This document shows, one piece after another, positions 15,771 to 25,105 of a stretch of DNA of 64,000 bases. The position numbers and the translations under genes are program-made. Under the pieces are notes generated by a model. That model made no database searches and was not told where the DNA came from. It was given only the letters and a program-made list of their open reading frames with translations. Numbering within the stretch: the stretch's first letter is position 1; each line of letters opens with the position of its first letter. This DNA is from Nonomuraea pusilla (GTDB lineage Bacteria; Actinomycetota; Actinomycetes; Streptosporangiales; Streptosporangiaceae). Location of the stretch: the NCBI RefSeq assembly GCF_900109355.1, contig NZ_FOBF01000007.1:1-64000 (forward strand), written 5' to 3'.

Positions 15771-16696
15771 GAGGCCGCCCTCAGGCGCGGGTCGAGCACC
15801 GGGAACAGCAGGTCGACGACGAGGTTGACGAGCACGAACGCACCGGCGGCGAGCACCACGACGGCCAGCAGCACCGGCGTGTCCTGGGCGTTGACCGCCT
15901 GCTCGGTGAGCCTGCCGATGCCGTTGCGGCCGAACACGGTCTCGGTCACGACGGAGCCGGCGACGAGCTCGCCGAACGTCAGGCCGGCCACGGTCATGGT
16001 GGGCAGCACGGCGTTGCGGGCGACGTGCCGCCACAGGATCCACCACCGCGACGCGCCCTTGGCCGCGACGACCGGCACGAACGGCTGCGTGGACACCTCG
16101 TCGATGCTGCTGGCCAGCACCTGCGCGATCGGCGCCGAGACGGGCACCGCCAGCGTCAGCACGGGCAGGACGAGCTGCTGCAGCTCGGAGCCCCCGATGA
16201 CGGGCATCAGCCGGAGCCGGAACGAGAACACCTGGATGAGCAGGATGCCGAGCCAGAACGCGGGCACGGCGACGAGCAGCGACGGCACCGACAGCAGCGC
16301 GCCCCTGATCCACGACGTCCGGCTGTGGCTGCCCGCGAAGGCGATCACCACGGCGATGACCAGGGCCAGGAGGAAGGCGGCCGAGGCGAGCCGCGCCGTC
16401 TCGGGCAGCGCCTCGCCGAGCCGTTCGACGACGGGCGTGCCGGTGTCGATCGAGTAGCCGAACGAGCCGTGCAGGAACCCGGTCAGGGTGCGCAGGTAGT
16501 CCAGGAAGGGGCTGCCAGGCGCGTAGTAGGAGCGGATCTCGGCGATCTGTCCGGGCGACAGGCCGAGTTCGGGGTTCTGGAATTTGATGAGGATCGCGTC
16601 GCCGGGCAGCAGTTGCAGCAGCAGGTAGCCGGCGGTGAAGGCGGCCCACAGGACGAGGGCCGCCTGCCCGACCCGCGACAGCAGGTATCTGGTCAC
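15767..16696 (-). CDS. ABC transporter permease, DppB type
   Basis: A 309-residue polytopic membrane protein. It starts TRYLLSRVGQAALVLWAAFTAG, the first transmembrane helix of DppB permeases, and carries the conserved loop AAKGASRWWILWRHVARNAVLP near residue 215 and the terminal LLFPVLDPRLR. About six helices. The GTG at 16696 overlaps the substrate-binding-protein stop as GTGA, and no alternative start keeps the first helix. Pairs with the DppC-type subunit encoded next. Confidence 0.92.
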   Translation of the reverse strand: MTRYLLSRVGQAALVLWAAFTAGYLLLQLLPGDAILIKFQNPELGLSPGQIAEIRSYYAPGSPFLDYLRTLTGFLHGSFGYSIDTGTPVVERLGEALPETARLASAAFLLALVIAVVIAFAGSHSRTSWIRGALLSVPSLLVAVPAFWLGILLIQVFSFRLRLMPVIGGSELQQLVLPVLTLAVPVSAPIAQVLASSIDEVSTQPFVPVVAAKGASRWWILWRHVARNAVLPTMTVAGLTFGELVAGSVVTETVFGRNGIGRLTEQAVNAQDTPVLLAVVVLAAGAFVLVNLVVDLLFPVLDPRLRAAS

Positions 16697-18333
16697 CGCC
16701 GCGACTTCCACACGGAGTAGAACCACGGCCTGGCCACCGCCTCGAAGGCGATCCCCTGCACGTACGGGGCCGCGCCGTACACCTGCGGCTCCTCGAACAG
16801 CGGGATGACGTAGCCCTGGTCGACGACGTAGCGCTGGATCTCGCCGACCTTGGCGTTGCGCTTGGCCTCGTCGGGCTGGGCCGACTCCTCCTCCAGCAGC
16901 CTGTCCAGCTTCTCGTCGTGCGACAGGATCGCGTCGCGGTTCTCGCTGTGGAACTGGCTCTTGATGACGTCCTGGTCGGCGCGGCCCACCATGCTGTGCT
17001 GGAGGGGCGTCTTCTCGGCGTCCTTGATGTCCACGGCCTGCGTGCCGGAGTCGGCTGGGCGGATCTCCAGCTGCACGCCGAGTTTCGCCCACTGCTGGCC
17101 GACCAGCTCCAGCGTCTGCTTCGACAGCGGCTGCGGGCCGGCGACGAACACGCCGAGCCGCAGCTTCCTGCCGTCCTTCTCCCTGACGCCGTCGGCGCCC
17201 CTGACCCAGCCGGCCCGGTCGAGCAGCGAGCCGGCCTCGGCGGGGTCGTAGGCGAGCTCCTTGGACAGGTCCACGTAGCCCTTGGCCAGGTGGCTGAGCA
17301 CGGACGTGGCGACCGGGTAGTTGGGGGTGAACAGCGTGTCGACGACCTCCTTGGCGTTCGTGCCCGCCTGGAGCGCCTTGCGGACGTCGAGGTCCTTGAG
17401 GATGCTGTTGCCGGGCCGCAGGTACAGGCCGTTGTTGACGCCTCTGGTGGGCTCGGCGTAGACGCGGAACCCGGCGTCCCGCACGGTCTTCTCGTCGTAC
17501 GCCTGGACGTAGCGCACCATGTCGGCCTGGCCGGAGGTGAGCGCGCCGACGCGCACGTTGTCCTCGGGCGTGACGATGATCTTGATCTCGTCGAGGTACG
17601 CGCGGCCCTGGTGCTTCGACGACGGCGGCGCCCAGTCGTAGTCCTTGCGCGCGACCAGGTCCACCTCCTTGTCCACGACCTGGTTCTTCAGCGTGAAGGG
17701 GCCGGAGCCGATGACGTTCTTCAACTGGCACTGCTGCTCGTAGGGCAGGCTGAGCGTCTTCTTCGACACCAGGCCGGCGCCGATGACGGAGGTGCCCTGG
17801 AGGAAGCCGGGCGAGGGCTTGCTGAAGTGGAAGCGCACGGTGAGCCGGTCGACGACCTCGCTGCGCTCGTAGTTGTTGACGAACTCGGCGACGGGCAGCT
17901 TCAGCTTGTCGTCGCCGAGGCCGTAGACGTCGAAGTTCGCGGCGACGGCGTCGGCGTCCACGGGGGTGCCGTCGCTGAAGGTCACCCCGTCACGCAGGTG
18001 GAAGGTGTACGCGGTGGCGTCCTTGTTGATCTCCCACTTGGTGGCGATCCACGGCTCGATCTCCAGCGTCTCGGGGTTCTGCCAGGTGAGCTTGTCGGTG
18101 ATCTGGTTGAGGATGCCGCCGTTGGGATAGAAGCCGGCGGCCGGCAGGTAGAGGCAGGTCGGCGGCTGGTGTTCCAGGTAGGTCAGGGTGCCGCCGTACA
18201 CCGGCCGCCCGTCGCTCCTCGCCACCCCGGCGGCGCCGGCAGCGTCCCCGCCGCCACAGGCGCCGAGGAGCCCCACGACGGCGAGCATGGCGGTGCTCAC
18301 CACGGCGGTGGATCGCAGTCTGGATGGAGACAT
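16693..18333 (-). CDS. ABC transporter substrate-binding lipoprotein (KPN_01854-like, SBP family 5)
   Basis: A 546-residue exported lipoprotein. The signal peptide has a lipobox LLGACGGG, with the acylated cysteine near residue 26. The body has the family-5 signature: GGTLTYLEHQPPTCLYLPAAGFYPNG, DAVAANFDVYGLG and a C-terminal REVQRY-like helix, so it resembles peptide, nickel and opine binding proteins; the Cys-containing PPTCLY near the N-terminus is typical of the subgroup linked to luciferase-like monooxygenases. Start ATG 18333 with GAAGGG about ten bases upstream. First gene of the nine-gene operon ending at 9858; its promoter must lie in the 135-base gap upstream, where I see an AT-richer stretch at 18375-18410 but no sure operator. 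Confidence 0.92.
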   Translation of the reverse strand: MSPSRLRSTAVVSTAMLAVVGLLGACGGGDAAGAAGVARSDGRPVYGGTLTYLEHQPPTCLYLPAAGFYPNGGILNQITDKLTWQNPETLEIEPWIATKWEINKDATAYTFHLRDGVTFSDGTPVDADAVAANFDVYGLGDDKLKLPVAEFVNNYERSEVVDRLTVRFHFSKPSPGFLQGTSVIGAGLVSKKTLSLPYEQQCQLKNVIGSGPFTLKNQVVDKEVDLVARKDYDWAPPSSKHQGRAYLDEIKIIVTPEDNVRVGALTSGQADMVRYVQAYDEKTVRDAGFRVYAEPTRGVNNGLYLRPGNSILKDLDVRKALQAGTNAKEVVDTLFTPNYPVATSVLSHLAKGYVDLSKELAYDPAEAGSLLDRAGWVRGADGVREKDGRKLRLGVFVAGPQPLSKQTLELVGQQWAKLGVQLEIRPADSGTQAVDIKDAEKTPLQHSMVGRADQDVIKSQFHSENRDAILSHDEKLDRLLEEESAQPDEAKRNAKVGEIQRYVVDQGYVIPLFEEPQVYGAAPYVQGIAFEAVARPWFYSVWKSRR

Positions 18334-18468
18334 GGGGAACTGCCCTTCAGGTACGTGATGCTGGGGTGAAGCAATGAATCCAGCATAACCTACCAAAATT
18401 GTCGGCAATAGCCATGGATCACCCCGGATCGCCGCGTTCCCCAGCGGGGCGCGGCGAACCGGGGGACG

Positions 18469-20019
18469 TCAGGACTCCGTCGCGAGATCCAGGAAGAGCG
18501 CGGCCGACCAGCCGAAACCGGTCGTGGCGCGGCCGGCTCGGCGGCCGGTCAGCGGGTTCCAGTACTCGTACAGCCCGCCGCCGTCGCGCACCATCGCCAG
18601 GGTGCGCTCGCGCAGCTCGGCGGCCGTCGCCGCGTGACCCGAGCGGCGCAGGCCGTCGATGAGCAGGTAGTTGACGTTCAGCCAGACCGGGCCGCGCCAC
18701 ATCGCGTCGGGGTCGAAGCGCGGGTCGTCGAAGGCGACCGTGGGCACCGGGCGCTCCCCCCAGAAGGCGGGCGAGCGCAGATCGGCCACGAGCCGGTCGG
18801 CGACGGGCGCGGGGAGGCGTCCGGTGAACAGCGGCATCAGCTCCAGCGGCGTGCGGACGTCCACCTCGCCCCCGCCGACGAGGGTGACGAACCGGCGGCC
18901 GTTCCAGCGGCGGGCGAGCATGAGGTCCACGAGCGCCCGCGCCCTGGCCCGCCACGGCGCGGGGTCCTTCCCGAGCGCGGCGGCGATGTCGCCCAGGCGG
19001 TCGTACTGCAGCGCCAGGTACGCGTTCAGGTCGGGCGGCTCGGCGCGCGGGCCGTGGTCCCAGACCGGGCTGTCGTCCAGGCCGGACGAGTACGGGTGGA
19101 GGTACTCGGCCAGGCCGTCGCCGTCGGGGTCGGAGCGGGAGAACCACCACTCCTGCGAGCGGGCGATCGGCTCGTACACCTCGGCCAGGAAGCCCGGGTC
19201 GGGGTCCCGCTCGTGGATCTTCCAGACGGCCCACGCGGTCAGGGGCGGCTTGGTGACGGGGACGACCTCCCGGATCGGCTCGCCGCCGACGTGCTCGGCG
19301 AGCCTGGCCAGGTCGGAGCGGGGCAGGTCGGTGGTCTCGGCGAGGACGCCGTGGTCGTGCACCACGTCGGGGACCAGCCCGTCGGGCCGCTGGTGGTCGA
19401 GCAGGATGCGGATCTGCTCCCTGGCCAGCGCCGGGTCGGCGTGCCTGAGCGCGATGGCGTGGAAGTACGAGTCCCAGTTCCACAGGCCGACGTAGCCGTA
19501 CTTGGAGGGGACGAGCGACTCGCGGCCCTGGATCGTGACGAGGTTCACGGCGAGGGTCCACCAGGCCTGCTCGGCGCGTTCGCGCAGGGCGGCCGGCACG
19601 GCCGGCATGCGGGCGAACCAGTCGCGCCAGCGTGCGCCCGCGGCGGCGAGCACGGCCGCGCCGTCGTGGCGAGGGCCGCCGGGCGCGACCCCGCCGGGGC
19701 CGACCAGGGTGAGGCAGCCCTCGACGGGCGCCCGGCCGCCCTCCCATACGGCCTCGGCGTCCTCCCCGCACAGGACGAGCGTGTCGGGCCCGGCGAAGGC
19801 CATCGCCACCCCGCCCGCGAACTCCACCCGGTCGGGCAGCGCCCGCAGCACCGGCAGGGCCGCGCCGCCCGCGACGACCCGCAGCCCGGTCAGGACGGCC
19901 GCGTCGGCGAGCCGCGTCTCGTACAGGGCCCGCGACACGGTGAGCGAGCCGTCGTCGGCGGCCGTGACGAGCAGCCGCGAGCCCCTGTCGGTGAAGGGGC
20001 GCTCGCGCAGGTCCAGCAT
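18469..20019 (-). CDS. Trehalase-fold glycoside hydrolase (GH63 / mannosylglycerate-hydrolase-like)
   Basis: A 516-residue protein. An N-terminal beta-rich domain (1-125) precedes an (alpha/alpha)6 barrel. Key segments are YGYVGLWNWDSYFHAIAL with a likely catalytic aspartate (about D183), WWFSRSDPDGDG, and the closing YEYWNPLTGRRAGRATTGFGWSAALFLDL, which match the MGH1/GH63 group that includes glucosylglycerate and mannosylglycerate hydrolases. It has no signal peptide, so it acts on an imported glycoside. It is the last gene of the GntR-linked operon; its ATG shares a base with the upstream permease TGA. Trehalase is less likely. Confidence 0.83.
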   Translation of the reverse strand: MLDLRERPFTDRGSRLLVTAADDGSLTVSRALYETRLADAAVLTGLRVVAGGAALPVLRALPDRVEFAGGVAMAFAGPDTLVLCGEDAEAVWEGGRAPVEGCLTLVGPGGVAPGGPRHDGAAVLAAAGARWRDWFARMPAVPAALRERAEQAWWTLAVNLVTIQGRESLVPSKYGYVGLWNWDSYFHAIALRHADPALAREQIRILLDHQRPDGLVPDVVHDHGVLAETTDLPRSDLARLAEHVGGEPIREVVPVTKPPLTAWAVWKIHERDPDPGFLAEVYEPIARSQEWWFSRSDPDGDGLAEYLHPYSSGLDDSPVWDHGPRAEPPDLNAYLALQYDRLGDIAAALGKDPAPWRARARALVDLMLARRWNGRRFVTLVGGGEVDVRTPLELMPLFTGRLPAPVADRLVADLRSPAFWGERPVPTVAFDDPRFDPDAMWRGPVWLNVNYLLIDGLRRSGHAATAAELRERTLAMVRDGGGLYEYWNPLTGRRAGRATTGFGWSAALFLDLATES

Positions 20020-20840
20020 CAGCGGCCTCCCAGCCCGGACGCGGCCATCGAGTTGATGATCCTCCGCTGCCCGATGAGGAAGGCGATCAGCGTGGGCACC
20101 ACCGCGATGGCGGAGGCGGCCAGGATGACCCCGTAGTCCACGGCGCCGCGCTCGTCGGCGAACTGGCTGAGCAGCAGCGGCACCGTGGCCAGCTCGGGCG
20201 AGTTGAGGAAGATCAGCGGGAAGAAGAACGAGTTCCACGACGCCAGGAAGGCGATGATGCCGAGCGCGCCCAGCCCGGGCCGGATGTTCGGCAGCACCAC
20301 GCTCCAGAAGCAGCGCCAGCGGCCCGCGCCGTCGATCCTGGCGGCCTCCTCCAGCTCGACGGGCACCGCCCTGATGAACTGGCGCAGCAGGAACACCGCG
20401 AACGGGTTGGCGATGGTCGGCACGATGAGCGACAGGTGGGAGTCGATCCAGCCGAACTTCGCCAGCATCAGGTACAGCGGCACCACCGTCACCTGCGACG
20501 GCACCATCTGGGTGGCCAGGAACACCACGAACAGCACGCCCGAGCCCCTGAACCTGATCCGCGCGAACGCGTACGCCGCCATGGCGGAGGTGAGCAGGGT
20601 GAGCGTGACGTTGAGCGCGGCGATGTAGAAACTGTTCCAGTACGCGGTGCCGAACGGCATCGCGCCGAGGGCGTCCGGGTAGTTCTCCCAGCGCCACGGG
20701 GCGGGCAGCCAGGAGATCGGGTCGTTGAGCATCTGCCGCACGCCCTTGAACGACGTCAGCAGCATCCAGACGAACGGGAACAGCATCGCCAGGCCGCCGG
20801 CGGTGAGCGCGGCGTGCAGGGCTAGCTGCCGGGGTCGCAT
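20019..20840 (-). CDS. Carbohydrate ABC transporter permease, MalG type
   Basis: A 273-residue membrane protein with six predicted helices, beginning LALHAALTAGGLAMLFPFVWMLLTSFK. The cytoplasmic EAA loop reads EEAARIDGAGRWRCFWSVVLPNIRP near residue 170, which contacts the ATPase. No ATPase is encoded in the operon, so it likely uses a shared MsiK-type ATPase, as is known for many actinomycete sugar importers. Ten bases separate it from the MalF-type gene upstream, and it overlaps the glycosidase start by one base. Confidence 0.92.
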   Translation of the reverse strand: MRPRQLALHAALTAGGLAMLFPFVWMLLTSFKGVRQMLNDPISWLPAPWRWENYPDALGAMPFGTAYWNSFYIAALNVTLTLLTSAMAAYAFARIRFRGSGVLFVVFLATQMVPSQVTVVPLYLMLAKFGWIDSHLSLIVPTIANPFAVFLLRQFIRAVPVELEEAARIDGAGRWRCFWSVVLPNIRPGLGALGIIAFLASWNSFFFPLIFLNSPELATVPLLLSQFADERGAVDYGVILAASAIAVVPTLIAFLIGQRRIINSMAASGLGGR

Positions 20841-20850
20841 CCTGGCCCCC

Positions 20851-21777
20851 TCACGAGTCGTAGTGGACGAGGCGCTTCTGCGCCGCGAACTGGACGAGGG
20901 TCACGAGCAGCGTCAGCACCAGCAGGATGAGGGCGGCGGCGCTGCTCATGCCGAACTGGAAGTCGCGGAAGCCCAGCTCGTAGACCTGGTAGACGATGGT
21001 CCGCGCGCCGTCGTTGTCCTGGGGATCGACGAGCACGTAGATCTGGTCGAACGCCTGGAACGAGCTGATCACCGCGACCACCGTGGAGAAGAAGATCGTG
21101 GGCGACAGCAGGGGCAGCGTCACGGAGCGGAAGATCCGCACGGGGCCGGCGCCGTCCATGCGGGCGGCCTCGACGACCTGCGGCGGGATGGTCTGCAGCC
21201 CGGCCAGGAAGATCACCACGTTGAGCCCGAGCGACGACCAGATCGTCACGACGGCGATGGCGACGACGACCCAGCCGGGGTCGCCGAGCCAGTCGGGCGC
21301 GTTGATGCCGAACCACCGGTGCAGGCTGGTGTTCAGCACGCCGTTGTCGTTGCCGGCGAGGATGACCTGCCACATGAGCGCGACGGCCACGGAGCTGGTC
21401 ACCACCGGCAGGAAGTACAGCACGCGGTAGAAGCCGCTGCCCTTGACGCTGTTCAGCGCGATCGCGATGAGCAGCGCCAGGCCGAGCCCGAACGGCACGG
21501 TCAGCAGCGCCAGCTTGACGGTGTTCCAGACGGCGCGCCCGAACTCGGGGTCGGACAGCTGCGCGGCGAAGTTGGAGAACCCGGCCCACTGCTTCTGGCC
21601 GAGGCCGTCCCAGTGCATGAACGCGAGCACGACGGCGAAGCCGAGCGGCGCGACGAGGAACACCGTCAGCGCGGCGACCTGCGGCGCCAGGAAGAACGCG
21701 GCCCACAGCCCGTCGCGGTTCCTGACCCGCTCAGGGGCGCGGGCCGCGTGGGCGCGGGCCCGGGTGAGGACGGCCAC
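20851..21777 (-). CDS. Carbohydrate ABC transporter permease, MalF type
   Basis: A 308-residue membrane protein; the first helix is FFLAPQVAALTVFLVAPLGFAVVL, and the EAA loop reads VEAARMDGAGPVRIFRSVTLP near residue 220. Six helices in the usual pattern. The GTG at 21777 lies two bases after the TAG of the binding-protein gene and is chosen for that spacing; upstream in-frame openings lie in the neighbouring gene. Forms the membrane channel with the MalG-type subunit and receives ligand from the lipoprotein encoded just upstream. Confidence 0.9.
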   Translation of the reverse strand: MAVLTRARAHAARAPERVRNRDGLWAAFFLAPQVAALTVFLVAPLGFAVVLAFMHWDGLGQKQWAGFSNFAAQLSDPEFGRAVWNTVKLALLTVPFGLGLALLIAIALNSVKGSGFYRVLYFLPVVTSSVAVALMWQVILAGNDNGVLNTSLHRWFGINAPDWLGDPGWVVVAIAVVTIWSSLGLNVVIFLAGLQTIPPQVVEAARMDGAGPVRIFRSVTLPLLSPTIFFSTVVAVISSFQAFDQIYVLVDPQDNDGARTIVYQVYELGFRDFQFGMSSAAALILLVLTLLVTLVQFAAQKRLVHYDS

Positions 21778-21779
21778 GG

Positions 21780-23066
21780 CTAGCCCAGCTTGCTCTCGAC
21801 GAGCTTGCCGAGCTCGCTCATGCCCTGGTCGAAGCCGACCTTGCCGGTCCACACCTTCATGAGGTGCTCGTTGATCGCGGCGGTGAGCCCGGGCACGGAC
21901 ACCTCCTCGGGGTAGTTGGCGAAGCCGGTGTCGCGCACGTCGAGGAAGGTCTGGGCGTGGGCGGGGTAGCCGTCCGCCAGCACGACCTGCTCGGCGCCCT
22001 TGATCGACGGCACGGCGCCGCCGTCCTTGAGCCGCAGGAGCTGCCCCTCCTTGCTCACGAACTCGGTGAGGAAGGTGAACGCCTCCTTGGGCAGCTTCGT
22101 CTCCTTGTTGATCGCCAGGTAGGAGGCGGCGACCGCGCCCGGCATCGGCTGCCCGGTCTGCGAGGGGAACGGCACGATGTCGTAGTTGTCCAGCTCGCCG
22201 CCCTTCCTCAGCGAGTCGATCACCCAGCGGCCCCCGGCGTAGAAGCCGGCCTTGTGCTTGAGGAACTGGGTGGACGGCCCGTTGCTGTCGGGCAGCAGGT
22301 CGGCGCTGAGGAACGTCTTGTCCTGGTAGCCCTTGGCGAGCGTGCGCAGCGCCTCCAGCGACTTCGGGTCGGTGGTGGCGACGAACTTCCCGCCGTCCCA
22401 CGTCTTGCCGCCGAAGCCGTTGATCATCGAGTACGTGGAGCCGTACCAGTTCCAGAAGATCGACCCGGCCTTGCCCGCCGCCTTGAGTTTGGCGTTCATG
22501 TCGAGGTACGTCGCCATGGTCCACTTCCCGGCCGCGTTGAGCGCGGCCGGGTCCTCGGTGACGCCGGCGTCCTTGAGCGCCTGCTTGTCGAACCAGAGCA
22601 CCTCGGGGTTGGTGTCGTTGGGGACGCCGTAGATCTGGCCGTCCTTCCTGGCTCCGCCGTACACGCCGTCGAAGAAGTCCTCCGGCCTGCTCTTGGAGTC
22701 GGGCCCGGCCAGCTTGTCGTTGAGCGGCGTGAGCACCCCGGCCTGGACGAACTTGCCGATGTTGTCGTCGCCGACGAAGAAGACGTCGGGGGCCGTCTTG
22801 CCGGTGAGCTGGGTGAGCAGCTTGGGGTGGTAGTCCTCGTACTTGGCGACGGACTCCAGCTTCAGCCGGATGCCGGGGTGGCGCTTGTGGAAGTCCTCGG
22901 TGAACGCCTCGTACAGCTTCACGTCCTCGGCCGATCCCCACGTGGACCAGCGGACGGTGACCGGGGCCGTGCCGCCGGACACTCCGGGGACGTTCCCTCC
23001 TCCGCTTCCGCTGCAGGCGGTCGTCGCGAGGGCCAGGACGCCCAGGACGGTGAGCGCACGCTTCAT
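21780..23066 (-). CDS. Sugar-binding lipoprotein of ABC transporter (SBP family 1)
   Basis: A 428-residue exported lipoprotein with signal peptide KRALTVLGVLALATTACSG, where the cysteine near residue 18 is the lipidation site. The mature part shows the MalE/UgpB pattern: VTVRWSTWGSAEDVKLYEAF, PGIRLKLESV, PDVFFVGDDNIGKFVQAG and GAVAASYLAINKET. Ligand specificity cannot be read, but beta-galactosidase and a GH63-like enzyme in the same operon imply a galactoside or glycosyl-glycerate-like oligomer. Starts at ATG 23066 after a 60-base gap from the SDR, the only sizeable gap in the operon, where an internal promoter could lie. Confidence 0.92.
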   Translation of the reverse strand: MKRALTVLGVLALATTACSGSGGGNVPGVSGGTAPVTVRWSTWGSAEDVKLYEAFTEDFHKRHPGIRLKLESVAKYEDYHPKLLTQLTGKTAPDVFFVGDDNIGKFVQAGVLTPLNDKLAGPDSKSRPEDFFDGVYGGARKDGQIYGVPNDTNPEVLWFDKQALKDAGVTEDPAALNAAGKWTMATYLDMNAKLKAAGKAGSIFWNWYGSTYSMINGFGGKTWDGGKFVATTDPKSLEALRTLAKGYQDKTFLSADLLPDSNGPSTQFLKHKAGFYAGGRWVIDSLRKGGELDNYDIVPFPSQTGQPMPGAVAASYLAINKETKLPKEAFTFLTEFVSKEGQLLRLKDGGAVPSIKGAEQVVLADGYPAHAQTFLDVRDTGFANYPEEVSVPGLTAAINEHLMKVWTGKVGFDQGMSELGKLVESKLG

Positions 23067-23126
23067 GGTCGGCTCCTTACGGGGGTTGTGCTTGGGGGGT
23101 GTGGCAGGCAGGGCGTTGGCAGGGGG

Positions 23127-23882
23127 TCAGGCGAGGCCGCCGCCGTCGACGACGAGGGCGGAACCGGTGATGTAGCTGGCGGCGTCGCTCGCGAGGAAGA
23201 GCACGGCCTGGGCGATCTCGTCCGGCGTGCCGGCGCGGCCCATCGGGCGGTCGGCGGCGTCGGAGGCGAACGCGGCCCAGTCCTCGCCGAGCTGACGGGC
23301 CTCGTCACGCAGCATCGGCGTGTCGGTGTCGCCGGGGTTGACCGAGTTGACGCGGATCCCGGCGGCGGCGTGGTCGATGGCCAGCGCGCGGGTCATGTTG
23401 ACGACGGCCGCCTTGGACGCGCAGTACGAGATCGCGTTCCCGCCGCCCTTGAGCCCCCATCCCGAGCCGGTGTTGACGATCGAGCCGCCCTCGGTCATGG
23501 CGGGGATCGCGTGCTTGCACATGAGGAACACCGACCTGACGTTGACCGCCATGACCCGGTCCCACTCCTCCACGTCGAGGTCGAGCGCGGTGGTGCGGCG
23601 GATGATGCCGGCGTTGTTGAACAGCACGTGCAGGCCGCCGTACGTCTCGACGGCCGTCGCGACGACGCGGCGGCAGTCGGCCGTGTCGGACACGTCGGCC
23701 CGCACGGGCGTCGCCCGGCCTCCTCCGGCCTCGATGGCGGCGACCGTCGCCGCGGCGCCCGCCTCGTCGAGGTCGGCCACGACCACCCGGGCGCCCTCGC
23801 GGGCGAAGAGCAGGGCCGTGGCCCGGCCGATGCCCGAGGCACCACCCGTGACGATCGCGACCTTGCCGTCGAGCGTGTTCAT
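23127..23882 (-). CDS. SDR family oxidoreductase
   Basis: A 251-residue classical SDR. TGGASGIG (12-19) binds the nucleotide, DLDEAG after the second strand suggests NAD preference, NNAGI is near residue 88, and the catalytic YCASK near 155; the C-terminus ITGSALVVDGG is typical. In sugar operons such enzymes oxidise free sugars or sugar acids (for example galactose or 2-keto-3-deoxy-type dehydrogenases), which would fit the beta-galactosidase, but the substrate is not known. Its ATG overlaps the stop of the AcoX-like gene by four bases. Confidence 0.88.
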   Translation of the reverse strand: MNTLDGKVAIVTGGASGIGRATALLFAREGARVVVADLDEAGAAATVAAIEAGGGRATPVRADVSDTADCRRVVATAVETYGGLHVLFNNAGIIRRTTALDLDVEEWDRVMAVNVRSVFLMCKHAIPAMTEGGSIVNTGSGWGLKGGGNAISYCASKAAVVNMTRALAIDHAAAGIRVNSVNPGDTDTPMLRDEARQLGEDWAAFASDAADRPMGRAGTPDEIAQAVLFLASDAASYITGSALVVDGGGLA

Positions 23883-25105
23883 CCGTCGTACTCCTCACTT
23901 GCCGCACACATGCGATAGATCGTGCTCTCGCGGTATCCGGTGATCACCCGGACGTGCCCGCGGAGCGTCCTGTCGAGGTCGTCGTCGCCGCTGTCGGCCA
24001 GCAGGGGCCGTCCCTTCAGCGCGGCGAGCTTCTGCTGCGTGGCCAGGACCACCAGCACCTCCCCCAGGGCGTCGCCTCCACGCCGGCCGCCCAGGACGGC
24101 GGCCAGCACGCGGGGGGACACCTGCTGGTTGCCGCGGCCGAGCACGAAGCCCTGGCCGCCGATCACCGACAGCACGACGACCGCCGGCCGGCCGGTGACC
24201 AGGCCGAGCAGCTCGGCCTCCGAGACGTCGGCGGCCACCAGCCTGCCACCCGCGCTCCCGCCGCCGGTCGCCGCCTCCGCCGTCCCGCCCGGGGCGAGCT
24301 CGACGACGTCCACGCCGAGCAGGGTGGTGGCCAGGCCGAGCGCGCGCCCCACCGCCCGGGTGGTGGCGCCGGGCCCGAGGACGTAGCGGACGCCGGGCCG
24401 CATCCGCGCCACGACCTCCCGCGCGATGCCCTCGGCGGTGGCCGGCTCCGTGCCCGACGACCCGGTCTTGCGCCCCGACAGGGCCGCCCTGGCGGCGGGG
24501 ACGCGCAGGCTGCCGTACAGGCGGGGGCCCACGGCGCCCCGGCGGTAGCCCTCCTCGTCGAGGTCCACGACCTCGGCCTCGGCCGTGCTCCGCCCGTCGA
24601 ACCCGGCCGCGAGGAAGCCCGCCGCCGCCGGGCTGACGGCGAAGCAGCCCGAGTACACCTTCACCCCCGCGGGGATGCCGAGTACCGGCGGCGCCTGCCC
24701 GCCCAGGCCGGCGACCGCGTCGAGGACGTCCCTGGCGGTGCCGTCACCGCCCGCGAACAGCAGCAGGTCCACCCCGGCGAGCGCGCGGACCGCCCGCCGG
24801 GTGTCCTCCGCCGTGGTGACGGACCCGGGGCCCGCGTGGGGCGGGTGGACGAGGTCGCAGCCGGCCCCGGCGGCCCGGACGCCGTCCTCGCCCATCGGCC
24901 CGGGCACGGTGACCAGGCGGACGCCGGGGCGGCGCGACAGCAGCGTGCGCACCGCCCGCGCCGCGCGCTCCCCCGCCCTGGGCGTCGCGCCCCTGGCCAG
25001 GGCGGCGCGCTGGACGTCGGCGCCGTCGCTGCCCTTGAGCCCCGCCGCGCCGCCCAGACCGGCGACCGGGTTGACGACGAGCCCGACGACCAGCCCGCCG
25101 GTCAT
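23879..25105 (-). CDS. ATP-NAD kinase family protein, AcoX-like
   Basis: A 408-residue member of the NAD kinase/diacylglycerol kinase superfamily. The NPVAGLGG motif at residues 12-19 and LLLFAGGDGTARDVL at about 115-130 (GGDG at 119-122) are the nucleotide-binding signatures; PPVLGIPAGVKVYSG follows as in AcoX, the protein of unknown activity found in acetoin dehydrogenase operons. The C-terminal third (GGRLVAADVSEAELLGLV, GQGFVLGRGNQQVSPRVL) is also AcoX-like. Start ATG 25105 overlaps the preceding gene. Placed directly after the two glycine-dehydrogenase-like subunits, it may act on a shared pathway or phosphorylate a metabolite rather than NAD; this is inference. Confidence 0.85.
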   Translation of the reverse strand: MTGGLVVGLVVNPVAGLGGAAGLKGSDGADVQRAALARGATPRAGERAARAVRTLLSRRPGVRLVTVPGPMGEDGVRAAGAGCDLVHPPHAGPGSVTTAEDTRRAVRALAGVDLLLFAGGDGTARDVLDAVAGLGGQAPPVLGIPAGVKVYSGCFAVSPAAAGFLAAGFDGRSTAEAEVVDLDEEGYRRGAVGPRLYGSLRVPAARAALSGRKTGSSGTEPATAEGIAREVVARMRPGVRYVLGPGATTRAVGRALGLATTLLGVDVVELAPGGTAEAATGGGSAGGRLVAADVSEAELLGLVTGRPAVVVLSVIGGQGFVLGRGNQQVSPRVLAAVLGGRRGGDALGEVLVVLATQQKLAALKGRPLLADSGDDDLDRTLRGHVRVITGYRESTIYRMCAASEEYDG

